DNA from: JAWXUK01 sp044432725 | GTDB lineage: Bacteria; Bacillota; Clostridia; Oscillospirales; Oscillospiraceae | Length of the DNA: 64,000 nucleotides | Direction: 5' to 3' | Assembly: GCA_044432725.1 (NCBI GenBank) | Contig: JAWXUL010000011.1 | Coordinates: forward strand, 1-64,000 | In this document: positions 17,569-26,607 of the stretch, piece after piece | Numbering within the stretch: position 1 is the stretch's first letter | Layout: every line of letters begins with the position of its first letter | The notes under the pieces: generated by a model | Database searches by the model: none | What the model was told of the DNA's origin: nothing | What the model saw: the letters and a program-made list of their open reading frames with translations, nothing else | Made by a program: the position numbers and the translations under genes

Positions 17569-18732
17569 CTACCAATACAGGTTCCAATCTCTTGTGAGTC
17601 TCGTCAAAGCTTCTAAATAAAAAAAGTCTCCCCATGTATTACATTCATTCAAACCACGGTCATTACAAGGATTAAAGGGACTTTTTCTGGCATAAGTACC
17701 CATATTTATTTGACCATTACTGTTTGAATCATTGGAAATACTGCAATTTTCTACCACTGCGAGAAGAATTTTCTTTGCCATGGATGTATAGTAGTTTGCC
17801 TTTTCTTGTGGCAAGTATTTAGACATCTCTAACATGCCGCAAACTGCAATCACAGCTGCAGAAGAATCCCATGGTTCCTCTGACCCATCTGTAAAAGTAA
17901 AATCCCAGTATGGAATCAGATTAGAAGGTAAATGAGAAAGAAAATAATCCGTGACTCCATAAAATATATCAAAATACTTTGGATCTGGTACAGATCGATA
18001 AGCTAAGGCTGTTCCATATATCCCCCATGCTTGCCCCCTAGACCATGCAGAATCGTCACGATAGCCTTGTCTTGTAACACCATGACTGGGTTTCCCTTCT
18101 TTGTCAAAAAAGAAAGTATGATAAGTCGAAAAATCCTCTCGTATCACTGTATCAAGGGATGTTTTGATATGGTTTGTTGCAATATCTGCATATTTTTGCT
18201 CTTTAGTTACCTCTGTTGCCCAATAAAGTAAGGGGACATTGAGCAAACAATCAATGATTAAACGAGTTTCACCATCTTCTCCCACAGCACCCCAAGCCTG
18301 AATGAATTTCGCTTTTTCGTGATATCTAGAAATCAGATGTTCTGCCGCTAAAATACCTGCTTTTTTTCCCGTTTCACTTCCTGTTAATTGATAGGCAGCC
18401 ACACAGGAAAGGGAGAATAAAAATCCCATATCATGATGCTCTACCTGAATTTTATTTTCAATCCGATGCAGAAAGCTGTCAACTTGTTCCAAGGCAGCTG
18501 TTTTTAATGCTTCGTTACCACTTTCTTCATAGGCAAGCCATATTTCTCCTGTCCAAAAACCAGTGGTCCAGTCTACGTTCTCTGTTTTAGGGTAGACTCC
18601 ATTCACACTGACGCAAGCTTTGAATTGAGAAGAATAATCAGGAATATTCCGTTCAACTTGAGATACAGCGACTTTTAAAGCTGTTGCCACCTCGTCAGAG
18701 GTGATTTCTCTTTTCTCTTCAAATTTTTTCAT
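17569..18732 (-). CDS. GH88 unsaturated glucuronyl hydrolase
   Basis: 387 residues, the normal length for this (alpha/alpha)6-barrel family. The two key aspartates are in place: D101 in VEHHDMGFLF and D161 in LIIDCLLN, 60 residues apart as in the Bacillus enzyme (D88/D149). DDSAWSRGQAWGIYG is the conserved active-site wall. It hydrates the C4-C5 double bond of the terminal unsaturated uronate on lyase products and releases it as 4-deoxy-5-keto-glucuronate for KduI. There is no signal peptide, so it acts in the cytoplasm. GH88 rather than GH105 is my reading of the motifs. Nearby sulfatases suggest sulfated oligosaccharides. Confidence 0.9.
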   Translation of the reverse strand: MKKFEEKREITSDEVATALKVAVSQVERNIPDYSSQFKACVSVNGVYPKTENVDWTTGFWTGEIWLAYEESGNEALKTAALEQVDSFLHRIENKIQVEHHDMGFLFSLSCVAAYQLTGSETGKKAGILAAEHLISRYHEKAKFIQAWGAVGEDGETRLIIDCLLNVPLLYWATEVTKEQKYADIATNHIKTSLDTVIREDFSTYHTFFFDKEGKPSHGVTRQGYRDDSAWSRGQAWGIYGTALAYRSVPDPKYFDIFYGVTDYFLSHLPSNLIPYWDFTFTDGSEEPWDSSAAVIAVCGMLEMSKYLPQEKANYYTSMAKKILLAVVENCSISNDSNSNGQINMGTYARKSPFNPCNDRGLNECNTWGDFFYLEALTRLTRDWNLYW

Positions 18733-18751
18733 CTTAATATCACTCCTAAAT

Positions 18752-20161
18752 TCAAAAATCTTCTAGATATTTCACGATGCCGTCCTTTTGTTCTTGCAAA
18801 AATCCAAACAACTGTTGATACAATTCTTTTGCCAAAGGATTCTTCTGTGGATTTCCCTCTAAAGGGGACATTTGCAGTGGATCTGATTTTAAGTCATATA
18901 AATGATACTTGCATTTTGGGGTTTCTGTTGGCAAATACCCCAACTCTACCACAAAACAATGGTTTTTTGTGCGAATACCTCTCCAACCAAAATCTCGATT
19001 GTCTAAAGTAGTTTTCGAAAACTCTTCTAAGTAATACTTCAGTCCTGGCACACAACCCAAATAACAAACTTTTTCCTCTTGATGGTCAATTTTTTTCATG
19101 CTAGAAACACAACTTTCCCCTTCAACTGTATCAGGAATGGGCAAATCCATTAGCTCCAAGAGAGTTGGCATCACATCAGGACTGCCAATCACAGTATCAC
19201 AAACACCTTTGCCCACACCTGAAATTAAAAAAGGAATGCCGATAGATTCTTCGTACCAGACGTGTTTTCCCACCATGCCATGAGCACCGATCATATCCCC
19301 GTGGTCAGCACTGACCACCACATAAGTATCTTCAAACAAACTATTTTCTTTCAAATAAGAAACAATCCGTCCAAATTGTTCATCTAAACCAGAAATGGCA
19401 GCATAATATTGATGGAGATGTTGTTTGTTTAGCTCTGGATCTTTGTGGTTGTGATCTGCTTCTGGTGTGTGACTTACAAATTTTTCTAAAGTAGAATTTC
19501 CTTTTAAGGGGATATTCTCCGGATATAAATCTAAATATTTTTGTGGAACTTGTTCATAGGGAGGGTGAGGGGGGTTCCAAGACATAAACAAAGCAAAAGG
19601 ATTTTCTCTATTTTTCTCGACGAAATCCAAAGCGATATCCGTTTCATGCTCTGGGGACCATTTATTGGTGATGATTTTTTCTGGACTATCCATCCAATAA
19701 TGTTGCCCTGAATTGTGGTTATTCGCTGCGCCATAAGCATACCAAAAATCAAAACCATGTCTGCCTTTCCCCACAGGGGTAAAGGCATCCCAGCCCTTTG
19801 CACCACAACTTGGGAAAGCCTTGGACCTTGCTTCGGGCACATCCAAATGCCACTTGCCAATATACCCAGTTGCATAACCTGATTCTTTTAACGCATCGCT
19901 GATACAAATTTCTTCATCCTGCAAGGAAATAGGAAGTTCAGGCTTGCAGTTTGTAAAAACACCAGTGTTGATTGGGTGCTTTCCTGTTAACAGCGACGCT
20001 CTGTGGGGCGAGCACAAAGGACAAGTGCTGACAGCTTGGGTACAACGAAGATTTTCCTCGGCAAATTGATCAAAATTGGGTGTGAGGACAGCTTCTGTTC
20101 CTTCAATCCCCATGGCTGAACGCCGCCATTGGTCAGCGAAAATAAAAATTAAATTTTTCAT
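18752..20161 (-). CDS. S1-family sulfatase A (Cys-type formylglycine enzyme), cytoplasmic
   Basis: 469 residues. The sulfatase signature has Cys50 in CPLCSPHRASLLTG (C-x-P-x-R), which a radical SAM maturase converts to formylglycine under anaerobic conditions. Metal ligands are D10-Q11 in FIFADQW and D-H in VSADHGDM. A substrate-site K/H pair lies in YIGKWHLD. There is no signal peptide, unlike most polysaccharide sulfatases. It is paralogous to the sulfatase at 21653-23062 (same length, same motifs), and the two flank GH43, so they probably remove sulfate from different positions of one imported oligosaccharide. The maturase gene is not in this window. Confidence 0.92.
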   Translation of the reverse strand: MKNLIFIFADQWRRSAMGIEGTEAVLTPNFDQFAEENLRCTQAVSTCPLCSPHRASLLTGKHPINTGVFTNCKPELPISLQDEEICISDALKESGYATGYIGKWHLDVPEARSKAFPSCGAKGWDAFTPVGKGRHGFDFWYAYGAANNHNSGQHYWMDSPEKIITNKWSPEHETDIALDFVEKNRENPFALFMSWNPPHPPYEQVPQKYLDLYPENIPLKGNSTLEKFVSHTPEADHNHKDPELNKQHLHQYYAAISGLDEQFGRIVSYLKENSLFEDTYVVVSADHGDMIGAHGMVGKHVWYEESIGIPFLISGVGKGVCDTVIGSPDVMPTLLELMDLPIPDTVEGESCVSSMKKIDHQEEKVCYLGCVPGLKYYLEEFSKTTLDNRDFGWRGIRTKNHCFVVELGYLPTETPKCKYHLYDLKSDPLQMSPLEGNPQKNPLAKELYQQLFGFLQEQKDGIVKYLEDF

Positions 20162-20172
20162 TTTTCCTCCTT

Positions 20173-21648
20173 TTATTCATAACGTAGAGCTTTGATCTGA
20201 ATTTCTTCTTGCGTTTCTGAGAAAACTCCCAAAAATACGCCTGTAAAACTCATAATTCCCACTTCTGTAGACAAGTGTCGTGCCAAACCACTACCGAGCT
20301 CTATTTTTTTACCTTCTTCTTCTAAATAGAAGAAATATCGGGTATTTCTTGCAGAAATTGTCAAGGTAGCTGTCTTCGATTGATAAGGAACTTCACCTGC
20401 AATTAAATTAAAATCATCGAATTCTTTTCGCAAAAAGACAGAATTCCCCTTGAAATACAAATCAAAATGACGATGATTGTTGTAAAATACGGTAATTCCC
20501 ACTGAGGAAGTGGGCGTTTTGTCTAGGATAAAGTCCACAGAAAAATCACAAGCAAAATGTTTTTGCCGTATACCAATGAAACTTGGGGTTCCTTCTTGGT
20601 GAAGAGTGGTTCCGTTTCCAGTCAGAAATAAACCTTTTTCCAAACGATAGGGGACAAGAGAAGGCTTTCGCAAAAATTGATAGGATAAATCCAAGGTTTC
20701 TTTGGAAAAATCATCATAAAAGGAGAAGTTCTGATTCTCTGGGGGCAAGGGAAGTTTTCCTTCATCTAAGAGAAGTTCCACAGGATTTCCCTCATTGATT
20801 ACTGGAAATTCTCCTTCTGTCCACTGAACTGGGGCAAGAAAAGTTTCTCTGCCCAAATGGTGGAAATATTTTTCTTCCATGCGAAATCCTAAAAATACTG
20901 CCCACCAATTTCCTTGTTGGTCATCAACCAAATCCATATGCCCTGTGCCATGTATTTTTGTGGCAATGAGTTCTCTGTGGGTGAAAATTGGGTTGCGAGG
21001 GGCTGATTCATAGGGACCATAGATATTTTTACTGCGAGCCATGGTAACCATATGCCCCATTGACGTGCCACCTTCTGCCAAAATAACATAATACCAGCCG
21101 TCTTTTTTATAAATGTGTGGTGCTTCTGGAAATCTGCCCCCTGTTCCTTGCCACAATTCCTTTTTTTCGGAAAGACTTTCCCCTGTTTCAATGTCTATTT
21201 CTGCAACAAGGGTCGTTTGTTTTCCTTTCACCATCTTAGAGGTGGACATATAATAAATTTTACCATCCTCATCAAAGAACAAACTAGGATCAATTCCAGG
21301 GAAATCCACCAAAATTGGCTTAGACCAAGGACCTTTTGGGTCTCTGGCTGTGACAATGAAATTACGAATTCCTGAAATATCAGTCGTGGTCATATAAAAA
21401 ACGCCTTCATGATATCGTAAGGTAGGGGCATAGATTCCACCACTATTTGGGGCATTTTCTAAAGACAGATAGGATTCCTCTGTGACACAGAATCCAATTT
21501 GTGTCCAATTCACCAAGTTTTTGCTGTGAAAAATTGGCACTGCGGGAAAGTATTCAAAGGTACTGGTCACTAAGTAAAAATCATCTTCTACCCGACAAAT
21601 ACTAGGGTCTGGATAAAATCCAGGAAGAATCGGATTCTGAAATGTCAT
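20173..21648 (-). CDS. Glycoside hydrolase family 43, second copy
   Basis: 491 residues without signal peptide. The catalytic triad is D14 in GFYPDPSI, D120 in PGIDPSLFF and E175 in RFPEAPHIY, on a five-bladed propeller (about 1-300), followed by a beta-sandwich (about 310-491). GTGHMDLV is a typical family loop. It is only distantly similar to the GH43 at 12053, so the two probably differ in linkage or sugar. Its place between two sulfatases suggests that desulfation and pentose removal alternate. AGGAGG precedes the ATG, and it lies 11 bp upstream of sulfatase A. Confidence 0.9.
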   Translation of the reverse strand: MTFQNPILPGFYPDPSICRVEDDFYLVTSTFEYFPAVPIFHSKNLVNWTQIGFCVTEESYLSLENAPNSGGIYAPTLRYHEGVFYMTTTDISGIRNFIVTARDPKGPWSKPILVDFPGIDPSLFFDEDGKIYYMSTSKMVKGKQTTLVAEIDIETGESLSEKKELWQGTGGRFPEAPHIYKKDGWYYVILAEGGTSMGHMVTMARSKNIYGPYESAPRNPIFTHRELIATKIHGTGHMDLVDDQQGNWWAVFLGFRMEEKYFHHLGRETFLAPVQWTEGEFPVINEGNPVELLLDEGKLPLPPENQNFSFYDDFSKETLDLSYQFLRKPSLVPYRLEKGLFLTGNGTTLHQEGTPSFIGIRQKHFACDFSVDFILDKTPTSSVGITVFYNNHRHFDLYFKGNSVFLRKEFDDFNLIAGEVPYQSKTATLTISARNTRYFFYLEEEGKKIELGSGLARHLSTEVGIMSFTGVFLGVFSETQEEIQIKALRYE

Positions 21649-21652
21649 TTTT

Positions 21653-23062
21653 TTACCTCTCCTTCATAAATTGGAGGAAGCCATCCTGTTGTTTTTCTAG
21701 TATCTTTTTTAAGTCCTGATACATCTGCAGGGCAATGGGATTATCCTTGAAATTTTCTCGTAAGGGATTCATTTGTAGCGGATCTGCTTCCAAATCGTAA
21801 AAATAATACTCTATCGGGCGATCATAATCGCAATCATAATCCATAAAAGCGGCAAAAGTATGCTTCAGACTGCGAATCCCTCGCCAACCAAAATCTTGTG
21901 GAATCACATTACGACCATCTTTGACATAAGACTCTGTGGCACCTGGGAAACAGCCCAAATAAGCAAATTTCTCTTTTTGGGTCACAAGAGTTCTCAGCGC
22001 CTCTCCACAACTTTCACCATCTACTGTATTCGGACAAGAAATTCCCATCAAATCTAATAGAGTTGGCATCACATCTTCTGTGCCAATCACAGTTTCGCAG
22101 CAACCAGAAGGCAGAGAAGGACCGCCAATCAGAAAGGGGATGCCCAAAGATTCCTCGTACCAAATGTGTTTTCCCGAATAACCATGAGAGCCCAGCATAT
22201 CCCCATGGTCCGAAGAAACAACCACATAAGTATTTTCTAACAGATTATTTTCCTTTAAATAAGCGATAATTCGCCCAAATTGCTCATCTAAACCTGAAAT
22301 AGCAGCATAATATTGTCGATGTCGCAATTTGACCTCCTCTTCACTGAGGGGATTCCCTGTCACAGGACTGCGCTCGTTGACGATGTGAGTTGTATCTACA
22401 TTTCCTTTCATAGGTACGTCCTCTGGATATAGGTCTAAATATTTTTGTGGCACTTCCTCATAGGGTGGGTGTGGAGGATTCCATGACATAAAGAAAGCAA
22501 AGGGCTTTTCTTTGTTTTTTGACACAAAATCCAAAGCAACATCTGTTTCATGTTCTGGCGACCACTTATCTGTGACGATTTTTTCAGGAGAATTTTCCCA
22601 ATAGTGTTGTCCTGAATTGTGTTTGTTCGCCGCACCATAGGAGTGCCAGAAATCAAAGCCTTGACGACCCTTGCCAGGCGGGGTATAAGCATCCCAACCA
22701 GTGGCACCACAAGTGGGAAAAGCATGGGTTCGCTCCTCCGGGGTGTCCATATGCCACTTGCCAATATAAGAGGTTGCATAACCTTGGTCTTTTAATACCG
22801 TGGCAATACTGATTTCCTCGTCAGCTAATCTCATGGGAATAGAAGGTTTGCAGTTGGTTACTACGCCTGTATTTCTGGCATATTTTCCTGTAATCAAAGA
22901 AGCCCGATAGGGGGAACAGAGTGGGCAAGAGCTGACTGCATTTGTGCAGTAAATATTATTCTTTGCAAATGAATCAAAGTTTGGTGTCTGAATCGGTTCG
23001 CCTTGAAATCCAACCGAGCTACGACGCCATTGATCCGCAAAAATATACACTAAATTCTTCAT
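21653..23062 (-). CDS. S1-family sulfatase B (Cys-type formylglycine enzyme), cytoplasmic
   Basis: 469 residues. The modification site is Cys49 in SSCPLCSPYRASLITG. Metal ligands lie in FADQWRRS and VSSDHGDMLGSHG, and the WHMD/K site in YIGKWHMD. It is a clear paralogue of the sulfatase at 18752-20161. Differences in the middle (about 225-245, VNERSPVTGNPLSEEEVKL) and C-terminal thirds suggest a different sulfate position. It has no signal peptide and lies 4 bp from GH43. A maturase must act in trans. Confidence 0.92.
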   Translation of the reverse strand: MKNLVYIFADQWRRSSVGFQGEPIQTPNFDSFAKNNIYCTNAVSSCPLCSPYRASLITGKYARNTGVVTNCKPSIPMRLADEEISIATVLKDQGYATSYIGKWHMDTPEERTHAFPTCGATGWDAYTPPGKGRQGFDFWHSYGAANKHNSGQHYWENSPEKIVTDKWSPEHETDVALDFVSKNKEKPFAFFMSWNPPHPPYEEVPQKYLDLYPEDVPMKGNVDTTHIVNERSPVTGNPLSEEEVKLRHRQYYAAISGLDEQFGRIIAYLKENNLLENTYVVVSSDHGDMLGSHGYSGKHIWYEESLGIPFLIGGPSLPSGCCETVIGTEDVMPTLLDLMGISCPNTVDGESCGEALRTLVTQKEKFAYLGCFPGATESYVKDGRNVIPQDFGWRGIRSLKHTFAAFMDYDCDYDRPIEYYFYDLEADPLQMNPLRENFKDNPIALQMYQDLKKILEKQQDGFLQFMKER

Positions 23063-24325
23063 TTAATCCTCCTCTAATAACAGGACAGGCCATACGCCGT
23101 CACAATATGCCTCATGATTTTCTCTCTCAATTAGCCCCACAAGGATCTTCCCACCACTGCCCTCAATAAGATTGGCATATTGAATACAGTCGCTACCATT
23201 GTTATGTGGGATTTGCGTTTTAGATGAGATATGAAAGGGTTCTTCATCAGAATCACGTCGAAAAATCACAATTTGGTCACCGTGACACACAACGATTTCC
23301 AGAGCTTCTCCTTGCTTTTCTACATCTTTTACATTCCACATTTCTGTGGTCAGGCAAATTCGCTCCCAAGAGCCTGCAATGCGAGTGGCAAGAAATACCC
23401 CTGTTTCTTCCTCGCAACGTAAGCCATAAACCACGATGGCATTTCCACACTGATCATAACTTGGCAAAGACCCATAAGAGACAAAGCGATATTCCTCGCT
23501 GGCAGAAAGATACCCTTCATGAGCACAGCAGAGACGAAGCATGGTGTCATAATCTACTGTTTCCCCCAAGCTGTTTCCGTCTAAATCGTAACATAGGTCA
23601 TCTTGTGGTGAAAAAGCAATACAAAAAGAGCCTTTGCCACGATTGGCATGGGCAGTGCCCCCCCACATGGTATAAGTAATGAGAAAATGAGCAGGTTTCT
23701 CACCGAGTTCTGGTATTAATATCACCGAGGTTTGATAAACTTCATCAAATTTATCTGGTGTTTTCTTTCCTGTGTCTACAATATCTCTTGGAATTGTCCA
23801 TGTTTTTCCGTTATCAAAGCTTTTGCAAAATCGCAAAGGGCGATAAGGATATTCAATTTCCCGATTTTGAGAGTAGAAGTAATAAAGAATATGTTGGTAA
23901 AAAATAGGAGCTGGATAATCATTGGCATCCTCATTGATCAAACTTCTTTCCCACTCTCCTTGCTGGTTTTTAGAAATGATATAAGCACATTTCGAGTGAA
24001 TATGATACAGGAACAGGGGATTACCATCCAGCCCCTGTATCATGGTGACATAATCATGATACTCCCATCGTCCAAATAAATCACAGGCATAGACAAGCTC
24101 AGGGGCTGACCACTGATTGGTTTTGTGGTCAAAATTTGCCATATAAATGTCCATTCCTTTTTCATTCCAAGCAACAAAGGTTTTATCCTGGGTTTGATCA
24201 TAATACCCTTCTCCAATGGCACGACGACAAGCTGAACTGCCTCTATCGGAAATTTTAGTTATCTTTCTTGGAGAAATATCTTCTGATAAATGGGGCGCAT
24301 TGTTGTCATTTAACACAAAAATCAT
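23063..24325 (-). CDS. BNR_4-type beta-propeller protein, candidate oligosaccharide lyase
   Basis: 420 residues, no signal peptide. Propeller-like repeats are visible, e.g. GYYDQTQDKTFVAWN, NGKTWTIPRDIVDTG and ITYTMWGGTAHANRGKGSF. His-rich loops (WEYHDYVTM, LFLYHIHSKCAY) could be catalytic. The BNR_4 fold contains ulvan-type lyases (PL24/PL25 and relatives) and sialidase-like proteins. The operon makes enzymes that consume unsaturated uronates, yet no other lyase is visible, so this gene is the best candidate for that step. This is inference from fold and context. The start overlaps the araC stop (ATGA, 24322-24325), indicating translational coupling with the regulator. Confidence 0.6.
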   Translation of the reverse strand: MIFVLNDNNAPHLSEDISPRKITKISDRGSSACRRAIGEGYYDQTQDKTFVAWNEKGMDIYMANFDHKTNQWSAPELVYACDLFGRWEYHDYVTMIQGLDGNPLFLYHIHSKCAYIISKNQQGEWERSLINEDANDYPAPIFYQHILYYFYSQNREIEYPYRPLRFCKSFDNGKTWTIPRDIVDTGKKTPDKFDEVYQTSVILIPELGEKPAHFLITYTMWGGTAHANRGKGSFCIAFSPQDDLCYDLDGNSLGETVDYDTMLRLCCAHEGYLSASEEYRFVSYGSLPSYDQCGNAIVVYGLRCEEETGVFLATRIAGSWERICLTTEMWNVKDVEKQGEALEIVVCHGDQIVIFRRDSDEEPFHISSKTQIPHNNGSDCIQYANLIEGSGGKILVGLIERENHEAYCDGVWPVLLLEED

Positions 24326-26346
24326 CTTCTTTCATTTTGTTTTGCTTTAATATACTGTCCTGGAGTCATTTGATAAATGCTTTTAAATTTACGAATAAAG
24401 CTAGAAGTATTATAATACCCCACTTCTAACACAACTGCATTTAAAGTCAAATCTGTGGAGGATAATAAATGAATGGCTCTTTCCATTCGAATTTTGGTCA
24501 CAGCATCCGTGATGGAAACGCCTGTATTTTCTTTATATTGGCTACTTAAACTAGCAGGGGCTAGGTCGAATTCCTTTGCCATCTGTTGCACAGAGAAATT
24601 TGGTGAAAGTGCCTGGCTGGATAGATATTCAGTCATATTTTGCAGACTATCTTTTTTTCGATCCTTGTTTTGTTCTTGAAGCAGTGTGGCGATTCCCTTG
24701 GCAACTTGTCTTGCTGTGGTGATCAACTGTTCTACTGTTTCAAACTCTGTGATACCAGAGGCATAAAAGCTATTTTCTTTGTGATTTTCAACCAAATTGT
24801 ATTGTAAAAACATATCAGCGAAAATTTCAAGTAACTGGTAACAGATTCCTTTGATATAAAATAATGACAAGCGACATGTTGTGATATACTGGGAGAATTC
24901 GTCCATTGTTCTTTCTATTTCTGCTATATTTCCTAAAACAATGTGACTTTTTAATCTTGTAATTAACTGATAAGGGAAGACTTCTTCCTGAAAATCAGAA
25001 AATTGCACTTCTTCTATTACACCACTCTTACCACGAACAAAACGATATTCCAAAGTACTCAATGCTTTGTGGTACAGTCTGGGTAATTCTTCCACTGAAG
25101 AGGCGAGAGAACTAACTGTCAATGCCACTGGTGACTCTAAGACAGTTTCAAAATGCTTCCAGAGTTTTTGTGCAAGGTCTCCCAAATCTTCCCCTGCTTG
25201 ACCAGAAGAAATGATGGTATATTCACCTTTCTTACTACGAGAAATGATCCGCCCTGAACAAAATAAATCGGTTTCTTTTTGTAATTTGTCTAATTCCAAT
25301 AACTCTATCTTGGGGTTTGATACCGCAAATAGAATAACATAGAGACAATCTTGGTTTCCAACTACTTGCCTAAATTCTTCATATTCTTCGGTACTTACTT
25401 GTCCAGCCAGTATTCTTCTCATAAATTCCATTTCTTGTGCTTTTTCACTTTGTTTATGAAATAATAGCATGGGACGATAGTTCAGGACTGTCACCCCATA
25501 AAGCAACAAAACGCCAATCACTAACAATACCAATAAAATTACATAAAACACTGTCTGAATTTCTTGAAATTCTTTTAAATAATGACTGGCGGGATAGTAT
25601 TCTATATACTCTCTTGCACCAGAATTGACAGATACTCTGATATAATCTTCCTCTAGTTCTTCTTGTAACAAGGTTTCTGTCAGAACATCATTGGCGATAT
25701 CTCTGGAATTTTCGTACAGGATCTTTCCTTCAGTGGATATCAGAAACTTACTATCACCCATAGAAAATTTTTGAAAATCTACGATGAAAAACAAAACAGC
25801 AGACTCACCACAAAGCTTTGTTTCTGTAGAACAGACAATCATTTTTTGGTTAGACCCTGAAAAAAAGACAATTTCCTTTTGGTGAATTTGAAATTCACCA
25901 GTGAAATCCGTTTTTTGAAAATCCTCATATGCCCAATCTTTAAAATAATAATTTTCTTGGAACAAATTTTCAATCTTATAACTGGAAAGAGTGCTGTACG
26001 CATATTGATCCCCTTGAAAATATACAATAATATCTTCAACATAAGGGTTAGAAACAGAATATTTATTCAGTTCTTCCATCATAAGCTTCACTGCTACGAC
26101 GTCTTCCAAGCGTTTTGCGACTAAAAGATCCAGATTGCTTTCCATATGTGTTTTCAAAAAGTCTAGGTTATGAAACGTGTTTTCAATATGACTTACTTTA
26201 TTCACCAAAGATTGCCGTAATTGATGTTCATACTGGTCTTCCAATTTTTGCAATAGGTTTGTTTGAATATAAAAAGACAAGGTGAAAATGGGTAGAAACA
26301 ATAAAAGAATATAAGAATTAAAATATTTTACTAAAGTTTTTTTCAT
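24322..26346 (-). CDS. Membrane-bound AraC-family transcriptional regulator
   Basis: 674 residues. It has an N-terminal membrane segment (about 8-27), an extracellular sensor region of about 240 residues, a second membrane segment (about 268-290, YVILLVLLVIGVLLLYGV) and a cytoplasmic linker. A C-terminal AraC double helix-turn-helix follows (about 575-672, FSVQQMAKEFDLAPASLS and VVLEVGYYNTSSFIRKFK, ending PGQYIKAK). One-component regulators of this shape activate polysaccharide loci in Firmicutes in response to external oligosaccharides. It heads the ten-gene operon. Direct repeats upstream of the importer promoter (30317-30363) are its likely targets. AGAGAGG precedes the ATG. Confidence 0.88.
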   Translation of the reverse strand: MKKTLVKYFNSYILLLFLPIFTLSFYIQTNLLQKLEDQYEHQLRQSLVNKVSHIENTFHNLDFLKTHMESNLDLLVAKRLEDVVAVKLMMEELNKYSVSNPYVEDIIVYFQGDQYAYSTLSSYKIENLFQENYYFKDWAYEDFQKTDFTGEFQIHQKEIVFFSGSNQKMIVCSTETKLCGESAVLFFIVDFQKFSMGDSKFLISTEGKILYENSRDIANDVLTETLLQEELEEDYIRVSVNSGAREYIEYYPASHYLKEFQEIQTVFYVILLVLLVIGVLLLYGVTVLNYRPMLLFHKQSEKAQEMEFMRRILAGQVSTEEYEEFRQVVGNQDCLYVILFAVSNPKIELLELDKLQKETDLFCSGRIISRSKKGEYTIISSGQAGEDLGDLAQKLWKHFETVLESPVALTVSSLASSVEELPRLYHKALSTLEYRFVRGKSGVIEEVQFSDFQEEVFPYQLITRLKSHIVLGNIAEIERTMDEFSQYITTCRLSLFYIKGICYQLLEIFADMFLQYNLVENHKENSFYASGITEFETVEQLITTARQVAKGIATLLQEQNKDRKKDSLQNMTEYLSSQALSPNFSVQQMAKEFDLAPASLSSQYKENTGVSITDAVTKIRMERAIHLLSSTDLTLNAVVLEVGYYNTSSFIRKFKSIYQMTPGQYIKAKQNERR

Positions 26347-26369
26347 GTGATAACCTCTCTATTCGTTAG

Positions 26370-26529
26370 GGTAATGCCTCATAATTCCCATTTTTGAATT
26401 TTGAGGAAAATTAGTTCCTCAAATTAGTTTAAAATCGAGTGTAATCCTTGGTGGATTGCCGAGATTTTCAGCGAATTTGTGGGGCTTATTTTTCCAAAAG
26501 TCGGGAAGGAGGGATTGTGAGGTATTGCC
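26370..26529. mobile_element. Miniature inverted-repeat element, copy 2 (160 bp)
   Basis: The ends GGTAATGCC and GGTATTGCC are flanked by TTAG on both sides (26366-26369, 26530-26533). The interior shares TGGATTGCCGAGATTTTCAG and CGAATTTGTGGGGC with copy 1 at 6445. It lies between the binding-protein gene and the araC regulator, all read on the minus strand, so it is in the leader of the regulator operon. Confidence 0.88.
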
Positions 26530-26607
26530 TTAGAAGAGTATAGCACAATGGCACTATACTCTTCTAATTTTATCACATAGTTTGGTAAAATTCAACTAAA
26601 TTTACAG

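Noticed and set aside
18752..23062. The two paralogous sulfatases as a recent tandem duplication
   Set aside because: They share motifs and length but differ clearly through the middle and C-terminal parts and are separated by GH43, so the duplication is old and functionally diverged.
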